Assembly: GCF_007197735.1 (NCBI RefSeq) | Contig: NZ_CP041637.1 | Coordinates: forward strand, 2,017,001 to 2,081,000 | Source of the DNA: Formosa sediminum | Lineage (GTDB): Bacteria > Bacteroidota > Bacteroidia > Flavobacteriales > Flavobacteriaceae | DNA length: 64,000 nt | Reading direction: 5' to 3' | In this document: positions 1-8,447 of the stretch, piece by piece | Position numbering within the stretch: the first letter of the stretch is position 1 | Layout: every line of letters begins with the position of its first letter | Notes under the pieces: generated by a model | The model's database searches: none | Told to the model about the DNA's origin: nothing | What the model saw: the letters and a program-made list of their open reading frames with translations, nothing else | Made by a program: the position numbers and the translations under genes

Positions 1-1213
1 CTGCAAAGACAAATAGTTTAGCAATAACACTCTCGTCTTTTATAACGTATTTAAAAGTAATAATCACTAAAATTAATAGAGCAGATATTAGTACGTGAAT
101 TTGTCGTCTTATTTTAACTTGTTTGGTGGCGTTGTATTTTTTTTCAATATCTAAAATATCAATACTAAAAGATGTTGTTAATGAGGTTAAAGCACTATCT
201 GCACTACTATAAGCAGCCGCAATTAAACCCAGTAAGAAAAATATAAATACAGCTGTTCCTAAATGGTTTTTTGCTAATATTGGAAATAAATCGTCTTTAT
301 GCGCGTCTATACCCTGTTGTTGTGCATACACGGTAAGTAATAAACCTAAACTCAAAATTACAAAATTAGTAATGGTAAGTACAATTGTAAACCAAAACAT
401 GTTTTTCTGAGCATCTTTCAAGCTTTTACATGTTAAGTTTTTTTGCATCATATCTTGGTCTAACCCCGTCATCACTATGGCTATAAATGCTCCGGATATA
501 AATTGTTTCCAAAAATAATTAGCAGTTCTTATATCTTCAAAAAAGAATATTTTAGAGAGATCGCTATCCAACACAAAACGTAATGCTGTTTTACCGTCCA
601 TATTAATATCCTTACTTACAGAAAAAATGGCCACCCCAATAGCTACAAGCATAAATAAAGTTTGTAAAGTATCTGTCCAAACAATGGTTTTTATACCAGA
701 TTTAAAGGTGTATAACCAAATTAAAAGTACCGTAATGGTTACTGTTTGCCAAAACTGAATGCCTAAATCATCAAATAAAATAATTTGTAACACATTTGCG
801 ACTAAAAACAGTCTAAAGCTGGCGCCTACAATACGAGAAATTAAAAAGAAAGATGCTCCAGTTTTGTATGAATAATTGCCAAATCGTTCTTCTAAATAGG
901 TGTAAATAGAAGTTAAGTTAAGTTTGTAATACAAGGGTAAGAGCACAGTTCCTATAACTAGATATCCAACAATGTAGCCTAAAACTACTTGCATATAACT
1001 AAACTGAGAAGCTTCTATCCAGCCTGGTACCGAAATAAAAGTTACTCCAGACAACGAAGCGCCAATCATTCCAAAAGCAACAACATACCAAGGCGATTGT
1101 TTATTGCCTTTAAAAAAAGCATTATTATCGGTATTTTTTCCTGTGATGTAAGAAATTAAAATTAGTACACCAAAGTAGGCAGTAATAAGTAAGATAATTT
1201 GTGTAGCGCTCAT
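1..1213 (-). CDS. Sodium:solute symporter family protein (partial, C-terminus outside window)
   Basis: I translated the complement from the ATG at 1213-1211; the frame stays open to the window edge, giving about 404 codons without a stop. The start reads MSATQIILLITAYFGVLILI, followed by a hydrophobic protein with many membrane segments. Early motifs typical of the SSS family are visible: a glycine/serine-rich segment near residues 45-65 (GASLSGVTFISVPG) and LTSIYTYLEERFG near residue 100. The family couples Na+ entry to uptake of sugars, amino acids or similar solutes across the inner membrane; the substrate cannot be read from this fragment. It is divergent from recR with a 77-bp gap. The true C-terminus is missing. 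Confidence 0.88.
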   Translation of the reverse strand, partial: MSATQIILLITAYFGVLILISYITGKNTDNNAFFKGNKQSPWYVVAFGMIGASLSGVTFISVPGWIEASQFSYMQVVLGYIVGYLVIGTVLLPLYYKLNLTSIYTYLEERFGNYSYKTGASFFLISRIVGASFRLFLVANVLQIILFDDLGIQFWQTVTITVLLIWLYTFKSGIKTIVWTDTLQTLFMLVAIGVAIFSVSKDINMDGKTALRFVLDSDLSKIFFFEDIRTANYFWKQFISGAFIAIVMTGLDQDMMQKNLTCKSLKDAQKNMFWFTIVLTITNFVILSLGLLLTVYAQQQGIDAHKDDLFPILAKNHLGTAVFIFFLLGLIAAAYSSADSALTSLTTSFSIDILDIEKKYNATKQVKIRRQIHVLISALLILVIITFKYVIKDESVIAKLFVFA

Positions 1214-1290
1214 AGAATAGTTTTCGAAGACCAAAATACAAATTACAACATAATAATAAATCTTAAAACTAAAATTGTTAATTTGGTCGC

Positions 1291-1908
1291 ATGGAATTTT
1301 CTTCAAAATTACTAGAGAAGGCAGTAAACGAAATGTCGCAACTGCCAGGAGTTGGTAAACGCACAGCTTTGCGTCTGGTTTTGCACTTATTACGTCAGCC
1401 AGAATCGCAAACCGTACAGTTGGCTCAAGCGTTATTAAATATGCGTACAGAAATAAAATTTTGTAAGTCATGCAATAATATTAGCGATAACGTGTTATGT
1501 GAGATATGTTCTAACCCAAGAAGACAGCAAGATCTTATTTGTGTAGTAGAAGACATTAGAGATGTTATGGCTATAGAAAATACAAGTTCCTTTAAAGGAC
1601 TATATCATGTTTTAGGAGGTAAAATTTCACCAATGGATGGTGTTGGACCTCATGATTTAAATATTACGCCTTTGGTAAATAAAGTTAAAGAAGGTCAAGT
1701 AAAAGAGCTTATTTTTGCGCTTAGTCCCACTATGGAAGGCGACACTACTAATTTTTATATCTTTAAACAAATTCAAGGTTTAGATGTGGTAACGTCTACA
1801 ATTGCACGAGGAATTGCTGTTGGAGACGAATTAGAGTATGCAGACGAAGTGACATTAGGACGAAGTATCTTGAACCGTATTCCGTTTGAAGGATCGTTAA
1901 AATCTTAA
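1291..1908 (+). CDS. recR: Recombination mediator protein RecR
   Basis: RecR works with RecO (and RecF) to load RecA onto SSB-coated single-stranded DNA during gap repair. The 205-residue length is normal for the family. An N-terminal helix-hairpin-helix is visible ([17 protein letters not shown], residues 18-34), then a four-cysteine zinc site at Cys58, Cys61, Cys70 and Cys73, then a Toprim domain starting at [11 protein letters not shown] (81-91). The ATG start gives the conserved N-terminus. The next gene starts 5 bp after the stop, suggesting co-transcription with a glycosyltransferase. That arrangement says little about function. Confidence 0.97.
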   Translation: MEFSSKLLEKAVNEMSQLPGVGKRTALRLVLHLLRQPESQTVQLAQALLNMRTEIKFCKSCNNISDNVLCEICSNPRRQQDLICVVEDIRDVMAIENTSSFKGLYHVLGGKISPMDGVGPHDLNITPLVNKVKEGQVKELIFALSPTMEGDTTNFYIFKQIQGLDVVTSTIARGIAVGDELEYADEVTLGRSILNRIPFEGSLKS

Positions 1909-1913
1909 GTGGT

Positions 1914-3011
1914 TTGAAGCTTTCAGTAATTGTATTAAATTATAATGTCCGTTATTTTCTTGAACTTTGTCTTAAAAGTGTCGAAGCTGCTATTTCTGAT
2001 ATCGATGCAGAAATAATAGTAGTCGATAATAATTCTGCAGACGATAGCTGTAAGATGGTTCGTGAACGCTTTCCAAAAGTTAAATTAATTGAAAATAAAA
2101 CCAATTTTGGATTTTCTAAAGGTAACAATATTGGTGTAGCTCAAGCTAAGGGTGAATATATTTGTATTTTAAATCCAGATACTGTTGTTGCAGAAGATAC
2201 CTTAACTAAAGTGTTAAACTTTGCAGATCAACAATCTAATTTAGGAATCGTTGGTTGTAAATTAATAGACGGTGCTGGGAATTTTTTGCCAGAAAGTAAG
2301 CGTAATGTCCCTACGCCAGAAGTGGCTTTAAAAAAGATTTTAGGCGATACAACTACATATTACGCTAATCATTTAAAGCCCGACAGTATAGGGGTAACTA
2401 ATGTTTTAGTAGGTGCTTTTATGGTTTTAAAGCGAGCTGTGTATCATGCTGTAAATGGATTTGATGAAGATTATTTTATGTATGGAGAAGATGTAGATTT
2501 GTCTTATAAAATCTTAAATAAAGGCTATACAAATCACTATTACGGACACACTACCGTTATTCATTTTAAAGGCGAATGTACATTTAGAAACCGAGTTTAT
2601 GCCAAGAATTTTAATGGTTCTATGCAAATATTCTATAAAAAGCATTTTAAAAAAAGTATGGTTTTTGAAGCCTTAATTTGGGGAGGTATTAAAGGATTAA
2701 CATTTTTAAATTTACAGCCTTCAGTAAAAAAAATTGATGTAAAATCAATAGTATTTTTGTCTAATAATAAAAATACATTGTTAGAATCTGCATTAGATAA
2801 AAAGATAGTTACTAAACGTAAAATCGAGTCTGTGTCAGCGCATCAGCAAATTATATTCGATAATAACTTGCTGTCATTTAAAGAGATAATTGCTATTATG
2901 GAGTCTTTTCAAGATTGTAATACAGTTACATACCGTATAATTCCTCGTGCTAGTAATTTTGTAATTGGTAGCGATAATAAAGTCTCTCGAGGAAATGTTA
3001 TTCATTTTTAG
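1914..3011 (+). CDS. Family 2 glycosyltransferase (rhamnosyltransferase/WbbL-like)
   Basis: This is a GT-A fold glycosyltransferase, likely cytoplasmic and acting on surface polysaccharide or lipid-linked sugars. The GT2 signature is clear: LSVIVLNYN at the start, VVDNNSADD with Asp38, NFGFSKGNN (64-72), the acidic motif LNPDTVV (86-92), and a GEDVDLSYKIL motif near residue 190 that is characteristic of WbbL/rhamnosyltransferase-type enzymes. The C-terminal ~100 residues are not recognised. The start is a TTG at 1914, 5 bp after recR; no ATG lies close enough to preserve the LSVIVLNYN strand. Sugar donor and acceptor are unknown. Confidence 0.88.
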   Translation: MKLSVIVLNYNVRYFLELCLKSVEAAISDIDAEIIVVDNNSADDSCKMVRERFPKVKLIENKTNFGFSKGNNIGVAQAKGEYICILNPDTVVAEDTLTKVLNFADQQSNLGIVGCKLIDGAGNFLPESKRNVPTPEVALKKILGDTTTYYANHLKPDSIGVTNVLVGAFMVLKRAVYHAVNGFDEDYFMYGEDVDLSYKILNKGYTNHYYGHTTVIHFKGECTFRNRVYAKNFNGSMQIFYKKHFKKSMVFEALIWGGIKGLTFLNLQPSVKKIDVKSIVFLSNNKNTLLESALDKKIVTKRKIESVSAHQQIIFDNNLLSFKEIIAIMESFQDCNTVTYRIIPRASNFVIGSDNKVSRGNVIHF

Positions 3012-3079
3012 TACCTTTGCAAAAGATTTTCCGGGAATAAAGAATTAAGAAAAGTTATTGCGTATTTTTAGGTAAAAAC

Positions 3080-3087
3080 TATCTTTA
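3080..3087 (+). promoter_or_regulatory. Possible Bacteroidetes promoter for the E2 gene
   Basis: TATCTTTA here differs by one base from the -7 consensus TAnnTTTG, and a TTG lies exactly 19 bp upstream at 3058-3060. A second candidate, TACCTTTG at 3012-3019, lies just after the previous stop. Which one is used cannot be told from sequence. Confidence 0.4.
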
Positions 3088-3137
3088 TTTGTTAATTTCG
3101 TATTTTTAATTTTTAAAAACAGTATTATATTATTAAT

Positions 3138-4463
3138 ATGACAAAATTTGAACTGAAATTACCTAAAATGGGAGAGAGTGTTGCTGAAGCAACAATTACG
3201 TCATGGTTAAAAGAAGTTGGTGAAACAATTGAGGCTGATGAGGCTGTACTTGAAATTGCAACAGATAAAGTAGATAGCGAAGTCCCTTGCGAATTTGAAG
3301 GTGTTTTATTAGAAAAATTATTTAATGTCGATGATGTAGTACAAGTAGGACAAACCATAGCTATTATTGAAATTTCTGGTGATGTCGAGAACTCACCTGA
3401 ACCGTCTACTAATGAAAACGCTGATCATGAAGTCGCTCCAGAAGCAGTTGTAGCAATAGAAGAATCGTTTGAAAATGCTAAGGAAACCGTTACAAATACA
3501 TTAGTTTCTAGCGAAGATCGTTTTTATTCGCCTTTAGTTAAAAATATAGCAAAAGCAGAAGGAATTAGTCAAACAGAACTGGATGGAATAGTTGGTACTG
3601 GACTAGACGGTAGAGTTACAAAAAATGATATTTTAAATTACATAAGTAACCGTGTTACAAAACCAGAGGCTACTCCTGTAAATAATAAGCAGGAAACAAT
3701 ACACGCTCCAAAAGCAAAAGCAACACAAGCTACAGCTCCAGTAATATCGTCTGGGGAAGACGAAATTATTGAAATGTCTAGAATGGGTAAATTAATAGCA
3801 AACCATATGGTTGAGTCTGTTAATACTTCTGTACATGTACAAAGTTTTATTGAAGCCGATGTAACGAATATTTGGAACTGGAGAAAGAAAGTTAAAAACG
3901 AATTTGCTAAGCGTGAAGGTGAAAACTTAACATTTACCCCCATCTTTATGGAAGCCATAGCCAAAGCATTACGCGATTACCCTATGATGAATATTTCGTT
4001 TCAAGACGGGAAAGTTATAAAAAAGAAAAATGTTAATTTAGGGATGGCGGCTGCTTTGTCAGATGGTAATTTAATAGTTCCGGTTATCAAGAACGCAGAT
4101 CAATTAAACTTGGTTGGAATGACAAAGCAAGTAAACGATTTGGCGATACGTGCTCGTGAAAACAAGTTAAAACCAGACGATATTCAAGACGGAACTTACA
4201 CAGTAACTAACATTGGTAGTTTTGGCACAATTATGGGGACTCCAATTATAAATCAGCCACAAGTGGGTATTTTAGCTCTAGGAGCCATTAGAAAAGTACC
4301 TGCAGTTATAGAAACTCCAGAAGGTGATTTTATAGGAATTCGTTATAAAATGTTCCTGTCCCATTCTTACGATCACCGTGTAGTAAACGGAGCTTTAGGA
4401 GGGATGTTTGTTAAAGCTGTTAAAGATTATTTAGAAGCTTGGGATGTAAATCGTGATATTTAA
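3138..4463 (+). CDS. Dihydrolipoamide acyltransferase, E2 of a 2-oxo acid dehydrogenase complex
   Basis: E2 forms the core of 2-oxo acid dehydrogenase complexes and passes the acyl group from lipoate to CoA. The domain order is standard: one lipoyl domain (about 1-78) with the lipoylated Lys44 in EIATDKVDSEVP, an acidic/alanine-rich linker, a peripheral-subunit-binding domain (about 130-170, FYSPLVKNIAKAEG), a second linker, and a catalytic domain (about 205-441). The catalytic motif near the end reads DHRVVNGALGG, with His413 present but Asn417 where the classic HxxxDG motif has Asp. There is no E1 or E3 gene beside it, so the substrate (pyruvate, 2-oxoglutarate or branched-chain 2-oxo acids) is undecided. 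Confidence 0.92.
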   Translation: MTKFELKLPKMGESVAEATITSWLKEVGETIEADEAVLEIATDKVDSEVPCEFEGVLLEKLFNVDDVVQVGQTIAIIEISGDVENSPEPSTNENADHEVAPEAVVAIEESFENAKETVTNTLVSSEDRFYSPLVKNIAKAEGISQTELDGIVGTGLDGRVTKNDILNYISNRVTKPEATPVNNKQETIHAPKAKATQATAPVISSGEDEIIEMSRMGKLIANHMVESVNTSVHVQSFIEADVTNIWNWRKKVKNEFAKREGENLTFTPIFMEAIAKALRDYPMMNISFQDGKVIKKKNVNLGMAAALSDGNLIVPVIKNADQLNLVGMTKQVNDLAIRARENKLKPDDIQDGTYTVTNIGSFGTIMGTPIINQPQVGILALGAIRKVPAVIETPEGDFIGIRYKMFLSHSYDHRVVNGALGGMFVKAVKDYLEAWDVNRDI

Positions 4464-4484
4464 TAAAATAACCCACTATAAATC

Positions 4485-4514
4485 AAACCCATCTGAATTC
4501 AGTTGGGTTTTTTT
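4485..4514 (+). terminator. Rho-independent terminator after the E2 gene
   Basis: AAACCCA pairs with TGGGTTT around an inner palindrome (CTGAATTCAG), with one T/T mismatch on the way in. The stem runs straight into seven T residues. It lies 22 bp after the E2 stop. Confidence 0.85.
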
Positions 4515-4566
4515 GTTTTACACAGATAACATTTAGTAAATTTACATTTTTATAAACAGTTTTTTA

Positions 4567-5343
4567 ATGAATCTCAATCTAAAAAAACCTATTTGTTTTT
4601 TCGATCTAGAAACAACAGGTGTCAATATATCAAAAGACAGAATCGTAGAAATAGCGATTTTAAAAGTGTTTCCTGATGGTAAGGAAGACTCTAAAACATG
4701 GTTAGTAAATCCAGAAATGCCAATTCCTCCAGAAGTAACAGCAATACATGGTATATCTGATGCAGATGTTGCAGAGGCACCAACATTTAAAGCGTTAGCC
4801 AAAGAAATATACGGTATGATTAAAGATTCAGATTTAGGAGGATTTAATTCTAACCGATTCGATATACCGCTTTTAGCAGAAGAAATGTTGCGTGCAGATA
4901 TAGATTTTGATATGAAAAGTACATTGGCAATCGATGTGCAAACTATTTTTCACAAAATGGAGCAACGTACTTTAGTAGCAGCATATAAATTTTACTGTAA
5001 TAAAAATTTAGAAAATGCTCACAGTGCAGCAGCAGATACATATGCAACTTACGAAGTTTTAAAGGCACAAGTTGAAAAATATGATGAATTAGAAAATAAC
5101 ACCAAATTTCTTTCGGAATTTAGTAGTAGAAAACAATTTGCAGATTTTGCAGGATTTTTAGCATTTAACGAAGCTGGTGAAGAATGTTTTGCTTTCGGAA
5201 AACATAAAAATAAACGTGTAGTTGATGTCTTAAATGATGAACCTGGGTATTTTGGTTGGATATTGAATGCAGATTTTCCGTTGTACACTAAAAAAGTATT
5301 AACGGCAATTAAATTAAGAAGTTTTAATAATAAATTGAGTTAA
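4567..5343 (+). CDS. 3'-5' exonuclease, DnaQ-like DEDDh family with ExoX-type C-terminal domain
   Basis: This looks like a DEDDh 3'-5' exonuclease acting on DNA or RNA ends. The catalytic Asp13 and Glu15 lie in FFDLETTGV, the second motif is GFNSNRFDIPLL (about 96-107), and HSAAADTYATYEV supplies the final His and Asp. After residue 200 there is a small extra domain, FGKHKNKRVVDVL followed by PGYFGWILNADFP. It resembles the C-terminal module of exonuclease X-like proteins and the DUF3820 protein encoded at 19495. At 258 residues it is too small for a polymerase and is better seen as a stand-alone proofreading or repair nuclease than as DnaQ itself. The FAH-family gene follows after 6 bp. Confidence 0.88.
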   Translation: MNLNLKKPICFFDLETTGVNISKDRIVEIAILKVFPDGKEDSKTWLVNPEMPIPPEVTAIHGISDADVAEAPTFKALAKEIYGMIKDSDLGGFNSNRFDIPLLAEEMLRADIDFDMKSTLAIDVQTIFHKMEQRTLVAAYKFYCNKNLENAHSAAADTYATYEVLKAQVEKYDELENNTKFLSEFSSRKQFADFAGFLAFNEAGEECFAFGKHKNKRVVDVLNDEPGYFGWILNADFPLYTKKVLTAIKLRSFNNKLS

Positions 5344-5349
5344 AAGGGT

Positions 5350-5961
5350 ATGAAGCTTATTTGTATAGGTAGAAATTATACCGAACATATAGAAGAGTTA
5401 GAAAATGAAAAACCAATAGATCCTGTTGTGTTTTTAAAACCAGATACAGCTATACTTTTAAAAAAACAGCCGTTTTTTATTCCTGACTTTTCTAACGATG
5501 TTCACTATGAGGTGGAGGTTTTAGTTAAAATTAATAAAGTAGGGAAGTACATCGATAAAAAATTTGCACACAAATATTACGATGAGATTGGTTTAGGTAT
5601 AGATTTTACAGCACGAGATTTACAAGCAAAATTGAAAGCCAAAGGATTGCCTTGGGAAAAAGCTAAAGCATTTGATGGTGCTGCTGTAATTGGTAAATGG
5701 ATACCTAAAAGTGAAATTTCAGATATAAATCAATTACATTTTTCATTAAAAAAGAACGAAAATACGGTCCAAAACGGAAATACAAGTCATATGCTCTGGA
5801 AAATTGATGAGTTAATAGAATGTGTTTCAAAATATTTCACTTTAAAGATAGGAGATGTTATCTTTACAGGAACACCGTCTGGCGTCGGGCCTGTAGCTCC
5901 AAACGATGTCTTAACAGGGTATATACAGGAGCAAGAAATGTTTTCAATAACAGTTAAATAA
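5350..5961 (+). CDS. Fumarylacetoacetate hydrolase (FAH) family protein
   Basis: The 203-residue protein has the compact form of the FAH superfamily (FAHD1/acylpyruvase-like). It begins MKLICIGRNYTEHIEEL and contains PVVFLKPDTAI, the metal-binding acidic motif HYEVEVLVKI (about residues 57-66), and GLGIDFTARDLQ followed by LPWEKAKAFDGAA. The end carries GDVIFTGTPSGVGPV, a family hallmark. Relatives hydrolyse or decarboxylate acylpyruvates and oxaloacetate with a divalent metal in the cytoplasm. The exact substrate is not visible. It sits in a tight run: 6 bp after the exonuclease and 2 bp before the Hpt gene. Confidence 0.92.
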   Translation: MKLICIGRNYTEHIEELENEKPIDPVVFLKPDTAILLKKQPFFIPDFSNDVHYEVEVLVKINKVGKYIDKKFAHKYYDEIGLGIDFTARDLQAKLKAKGLPWEKAKAFDGAAVIGKWIPKSEISDINQLHFSLKKNENTVQNGNTSHMLWKIDELIECVSKYFTLKIGDVIFTGTPSGVGPVAPNDVLTGYIQEQEMFSITVK

Positions 5962-5963
5962 TC

Positions 5964-6308
5964 ATGGAACAACATTATAAATTATATAGAGTAAGAGAAT
6001 TGGCAGATAATGATCAGGATTTTATAAATGCTTTAGCCCTAACGTTTTTAGAAGAAGTTCCAGAAGATCTCCAGATTTTAAAAAAAGCAGTTGCAACAAA
6101 AGATTATAATACAACTTATCAAATGGCTCATAAATTAAAGCCTACAGTAGATTTGTTTGAACTTGGTGTTTTAGATGATCTTATTTTAGTTCAGGATTGG
6201 GGAAAATTCGAACAAACAGATAAAGACATCACACCAGTATTTGAAAAAGTTGTAACGGCTATAGATTCCGCAATTTCAGAAATTCAAACAGATTTCGCTA
6301 TTTCATAA
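5964..6308 (+). CDS. Histidine phosphotransfer (Hpt) domain protein
   Basis: This 114-residue all-helical protein consists of a single Hpt domain, the intermediate in multistep phosphorelays. The likely phospho-accepting residue is His56 in QMAHKLKPTVDLF, matching the HxLK core of the family. The usual glycine after HxLK is replaced by proline. No histidine kinase or response regulator is encoded nearby, so its partners are unknown. The stop overlaps the start of cinA by one base (TAATG), implying translational coupling. Recognition rests on the His motif and helix pattern. Confidence 0.8.
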   Translation: MEQHYKLYRVRELADNDQDFINALALTFLEEVPEDLQILKKAVATKDYNTTYQMAHKLKPTVDLFELGVLDDLILVQDWGKFEQTDKDITPVFEKVVTAIDSAISEIQTDFAIS

Positions 6309-7564
6309 TGCAAGCAGAAATAATAACCATTGGCGATGAAATTCTCATTGGTCAAATTTTAGATACAAACTCCGCCTATATTGCTAAGGCTCTTAATAAA
6401 ATAGGCGTTTCAGTTTATCAAATCACCTCAGTACAAGACGATAAAGCTCACATTTTAAAAGCATTAAAAGAAGCAGAAAGTAATGCAGATGTTGTGATTA
6501 TTACAGGAGGGTTAGGACCTACTAAAGACGATATAACTAAACGTACACTAGCCGAATATTTTCAAGATACATTAGTCATAGATAATGCGGTTTTAAAGCA
6601 TGTAGAAGGCATTTTTGCAAAGTATTCGTCAAATCCAATATCGCAATTAAACATAAATCAAGCTCTAGTGCCGTCTAAAGCATCGGTTTTACATAACGAA
6701 TATGGCACAGCACCAGGAATGTGGATGGACCATGAGGGGACTGTTTTTGTGTCGCTTCCAGGGGTGCCTTTTGAAATGAAAGCGTTAATAGATACTGAAG
6801 TTATACCGCGTATTCAAAAGAAATTTAAGTGTCCGTTCATCATGCATAAAACCTATTTAACCTATGGTTTAGGAGAGAGTGCTTTAGCAGAACGTATAGA
6901 AGCTTGGGAAGATGCACTTCCTCAATTTATTAAATTGGCATATCTTCCTAATTTAGGAAAAGTGAGATTAAGGTTGTCTGCTAAAGGATTTAATAAAGAG
7001 GAGATTGTTGCCGAAATGGATAAGCAAGAACAATTACTTATGCCTCAAATTAAAGATATCTTTATGGGTATTGAAGGATTTGAGGAAACGGTAGAAGAGC
7101 AAATTGGTAAAACATTAACTCTTTTGGGGCAAACCTTAGCAACAGCAGAAAGTTGTACAGGAGGTAAAATAGCAGAGCAAATTACAGCGCATGCTGGTGC
7201 GTCAGAATTTTTTAAAGGTAGTGTTGTAAGTTATGCAACTCAAGCCAAAATAGATGTTTTAAAGATTTCTGAAGCTCTAATAGCAGAACACCATGTGGTA
7301 AGTGCAGCTGTTGCAGAGGCTATGGCAACACATGTTTTGGGAATGTTTAATACAGATTATGCAATTGCAACAACAGGTAATGCTGGGCCTAGTAAAGTAA
7401 CCGATACAGAAGAAGTAGGTACCGTTTATATAGCAATTGCTTCAAAAACAGGGGTGTATTCAGAGAAATTTAATCTTGGAAACCTTAGAATAAAAGTGGT
7501 TAACAAGGCGGTAGACAAGGCTTTAGAGATGCTTCAAAAAGAAATTTTAAAAAATAGATCATAA
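6308..7564 (+). CDS. cinA: CinA: competence/damage-inducible protein, NMN amidohydrolase family
   Basis: Full-length CinA of 418 residues. The N-terminal half is a molybdopterin-binding-like (MoCF) domain with GDEILIGQILDTNSAYIA and TGGLGPTKDD, linked in the family to ADP-ribose pyrophosphatase activity. The C-terminal half (about 260-415) is the nicotinamide-nucleotide amidase (PncC-type) domain with LATAESCTGGKIAEQI, whose Ser is the catalytic residue, and ATTGNAGPSK. CinA recycles pyridine nucleotides by deamidating NMN to nicotinic acid mononucleotide. Its ATG overlaps the Hpt stop by one base. It is the last gene of the run before the rpmB promoter. Confidence 0.95.
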   Translation: MQAEIITIGDEILIGQILDTNSAYIAKALNKIGVSVYQITSVQDDKAHILKALKEAESNADVVIITGGLGPTKDDITKRTLAEYFQDTLVIDNAVLKHVEGIFAKYSSNPISQLNINQALVPSKASVLHNEYGTAPGMWMDHEGTVFVSLPGVPFEMKALIDTEVIPRIQKKFKCPFIMHKTYLTYGLGESALAERIEAWEDALPQFIKLAYLPNLGKVRLRLSAKGFNKEEIVAEMDKQEQLLMPQIKDIFMGIEGFEETVEEQIGKTLTLLGQTLATAESCTGGKIAEQITAHAGASEFFKGSVVSYATQAKIDVLKISEALIAEHHVVSAAVAEAMATHVLGMFNTDYAIATTGNAGPSKVTDTEEVGTVYIAIASKTGVYSEKFNLGNLRIKVVNKAVDKALEMLQKEILKNRS

Positions 7565-7569
7565 TTAAG

Positions 7570-7599
7570 TTGTTATAAGATAAAGAATTAGTATATTTG
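7570..7599 (+). promoter_or_regulatory. Bacteroidetes-type promoter of the rpmB operon
   Basis: TTG at 7570-7572, exactly 19 bp, then TATATTTG at 7592-7599: a full match to the Bacteroidetes primary sigma consensus (TTG / TAnnTTTG). It lies 40 bp upstream of the rpmB ATG and just after cinA. Confidence 0.82.
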
Positions 7600-7639
7600 C
7601 ACCTCGTTTTGAAATAACAACATTTAAAGTTTAGAAAGA

Positions 7640-7876
7640 ATGTCAAGAGTTTGTGAACTTACAGGTAAGAAGGCAATGGTAGGGAACAATGTGTCTCACG
7701 CTATGAACAAAACTAAACGCAGATTTGATGCGAATTTAGTTAAAAAGCGTTTTTACATTCCTGAAGAAGATAAGTGGGTAACTTTAAAAGTATCTACTTC
7801 AGCATTGAAAACTATTAACAAAATAGGAATTTCAGCTGCTATTAAAGAAGCTAAATCTAAAGGGTTTTTAAAATAA
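7640..7876 (+). CDS. rpmB: Large ribosomal subunit protein bL28
   Basis: The 78-residue basic protein begins MSRVCELTGKKAMVGNNVSH, the conserved L28 N-terminus, and continues with KTKRRFDANLVKKRFYIPEE. L28 is a structural protein of the 50S subunit near the E site. The length fits the family. It opens the conserved flavobacterial cluster rpmB-rpmG-DUF4295 under a consensus promoter. Confidence 0.98.
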   Translation: MSRVCELTGKKAMVGNNVSHAMNKTKRRFDANLVKKRFYIPEEDKWVTLKVSTSALKTINKIGISAAIKEAKSKGFLK

Positions 7877-7900
7877 GCCACTTTTTAAAATAATAAAACA

Positions 7901-8083
7901 ATGGCAAAGAAAGGTAACAGAGTCCAAGTAATATTAGAGTGCACAGAGCATAAAGAGTCTGGAGTTGCAGGAACTTCTAGATATATTACTACAAAAAATA
8001 AGAAGAACACTCCTGATAGAATGGAAATTAAAAAATTCAATCCTATCTTGAAGAGAATGACTATTCATAAAGAAATTAAATAA
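7901..8083 (+). CDS. rpmG: Large ribosomal subunit protein bL33 (zinc-free form)
   Basis: The 60-residue protein begins [20 protein letters not shown] and contains [24 protein letters not shown], the L33 signature. Only one cysteine is present, so the zinc-ribbon (two CxxC pairs) of C+ L33 proteins is absent: this is the zinc-independent C- form. It lies 24 bp downstream of rpmB and 7 bp upstream of the DUF4295 gene, so the three are one transcript. Confidence 0.97.
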   Translation: MAKKGNRVQVILECTEHKESGVAGTSRYITTKNKKNTPDRMEIKKFNPILKRMTIHKEIK

Positions 8084-8090
8084 TTAAGTC

Positions 8091-8243
8091 ATGGCAAAGA
8101 AATCCGTAGCAACATTACAAACAGGGTCTAAAAGATTAACTAAAGCTATCAAAATGGTTAAGTCTGATAAGACAGGTGCTTACACTTTTGTTGAAGCAAT
8201 CATGTCTCCAGAACAAGTAAACGATTACTTAAATAAAAAATAA
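8091..8243 (+). CDS. DUF4295 small basic protein of the ribosomal cluster
   Basis: A 50-residue reading frame read directly from the sequence: it begins MAKKSVATLQTGSKRLTKAI and ends VNDYLNKK before a TAA. It is lysine-rich and belongs to the Bacteroidetes-specific DUF4295 family, which usually sits after rpmG. It has been suspected to be ribosome-associated; that is inference from its position and basic nature. It lies 7 bp after rpmG and is followed by a strong terminator. Confidence 0.93.
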   Translation: MAKKSVATLQTGSKRLTKAIKMVKSDKTGAYTFVEAIMSPEQVNDYLNKK

Positions 8244-8275
8244 TTAATTTATTTTTTATCGAAAAAAGATAATTT

Positions 8276-8310
8276 AAGCTGCTTTCTTAATAGAAAGCAG
8301 CTTTTGTTTT
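8276..8310 (+). terminator. Terminator of the rpmB-rpmG-DUF4295 operon
   Basis: AAGCTGCTTTCT and AGAAAGCAGCTT form a 12-bp perfect stem with a TAAT loop, followed by TTTTGTTTT. This separates the ribosomal genes from ftsY. Confidence 0.92.
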
Positions 8311-8447
8311 ATATTTACATTTAAAATAGTGACAAAATTTCAGCTTTTAAAATTGGGCAGGCATTTTGTGTTAAGAGTTTTAATCAGTTACTAGCCGTTG
8401 TTATATTTAAAAATATAAGTGATGGCATAAATTCTAAATAATAACCA

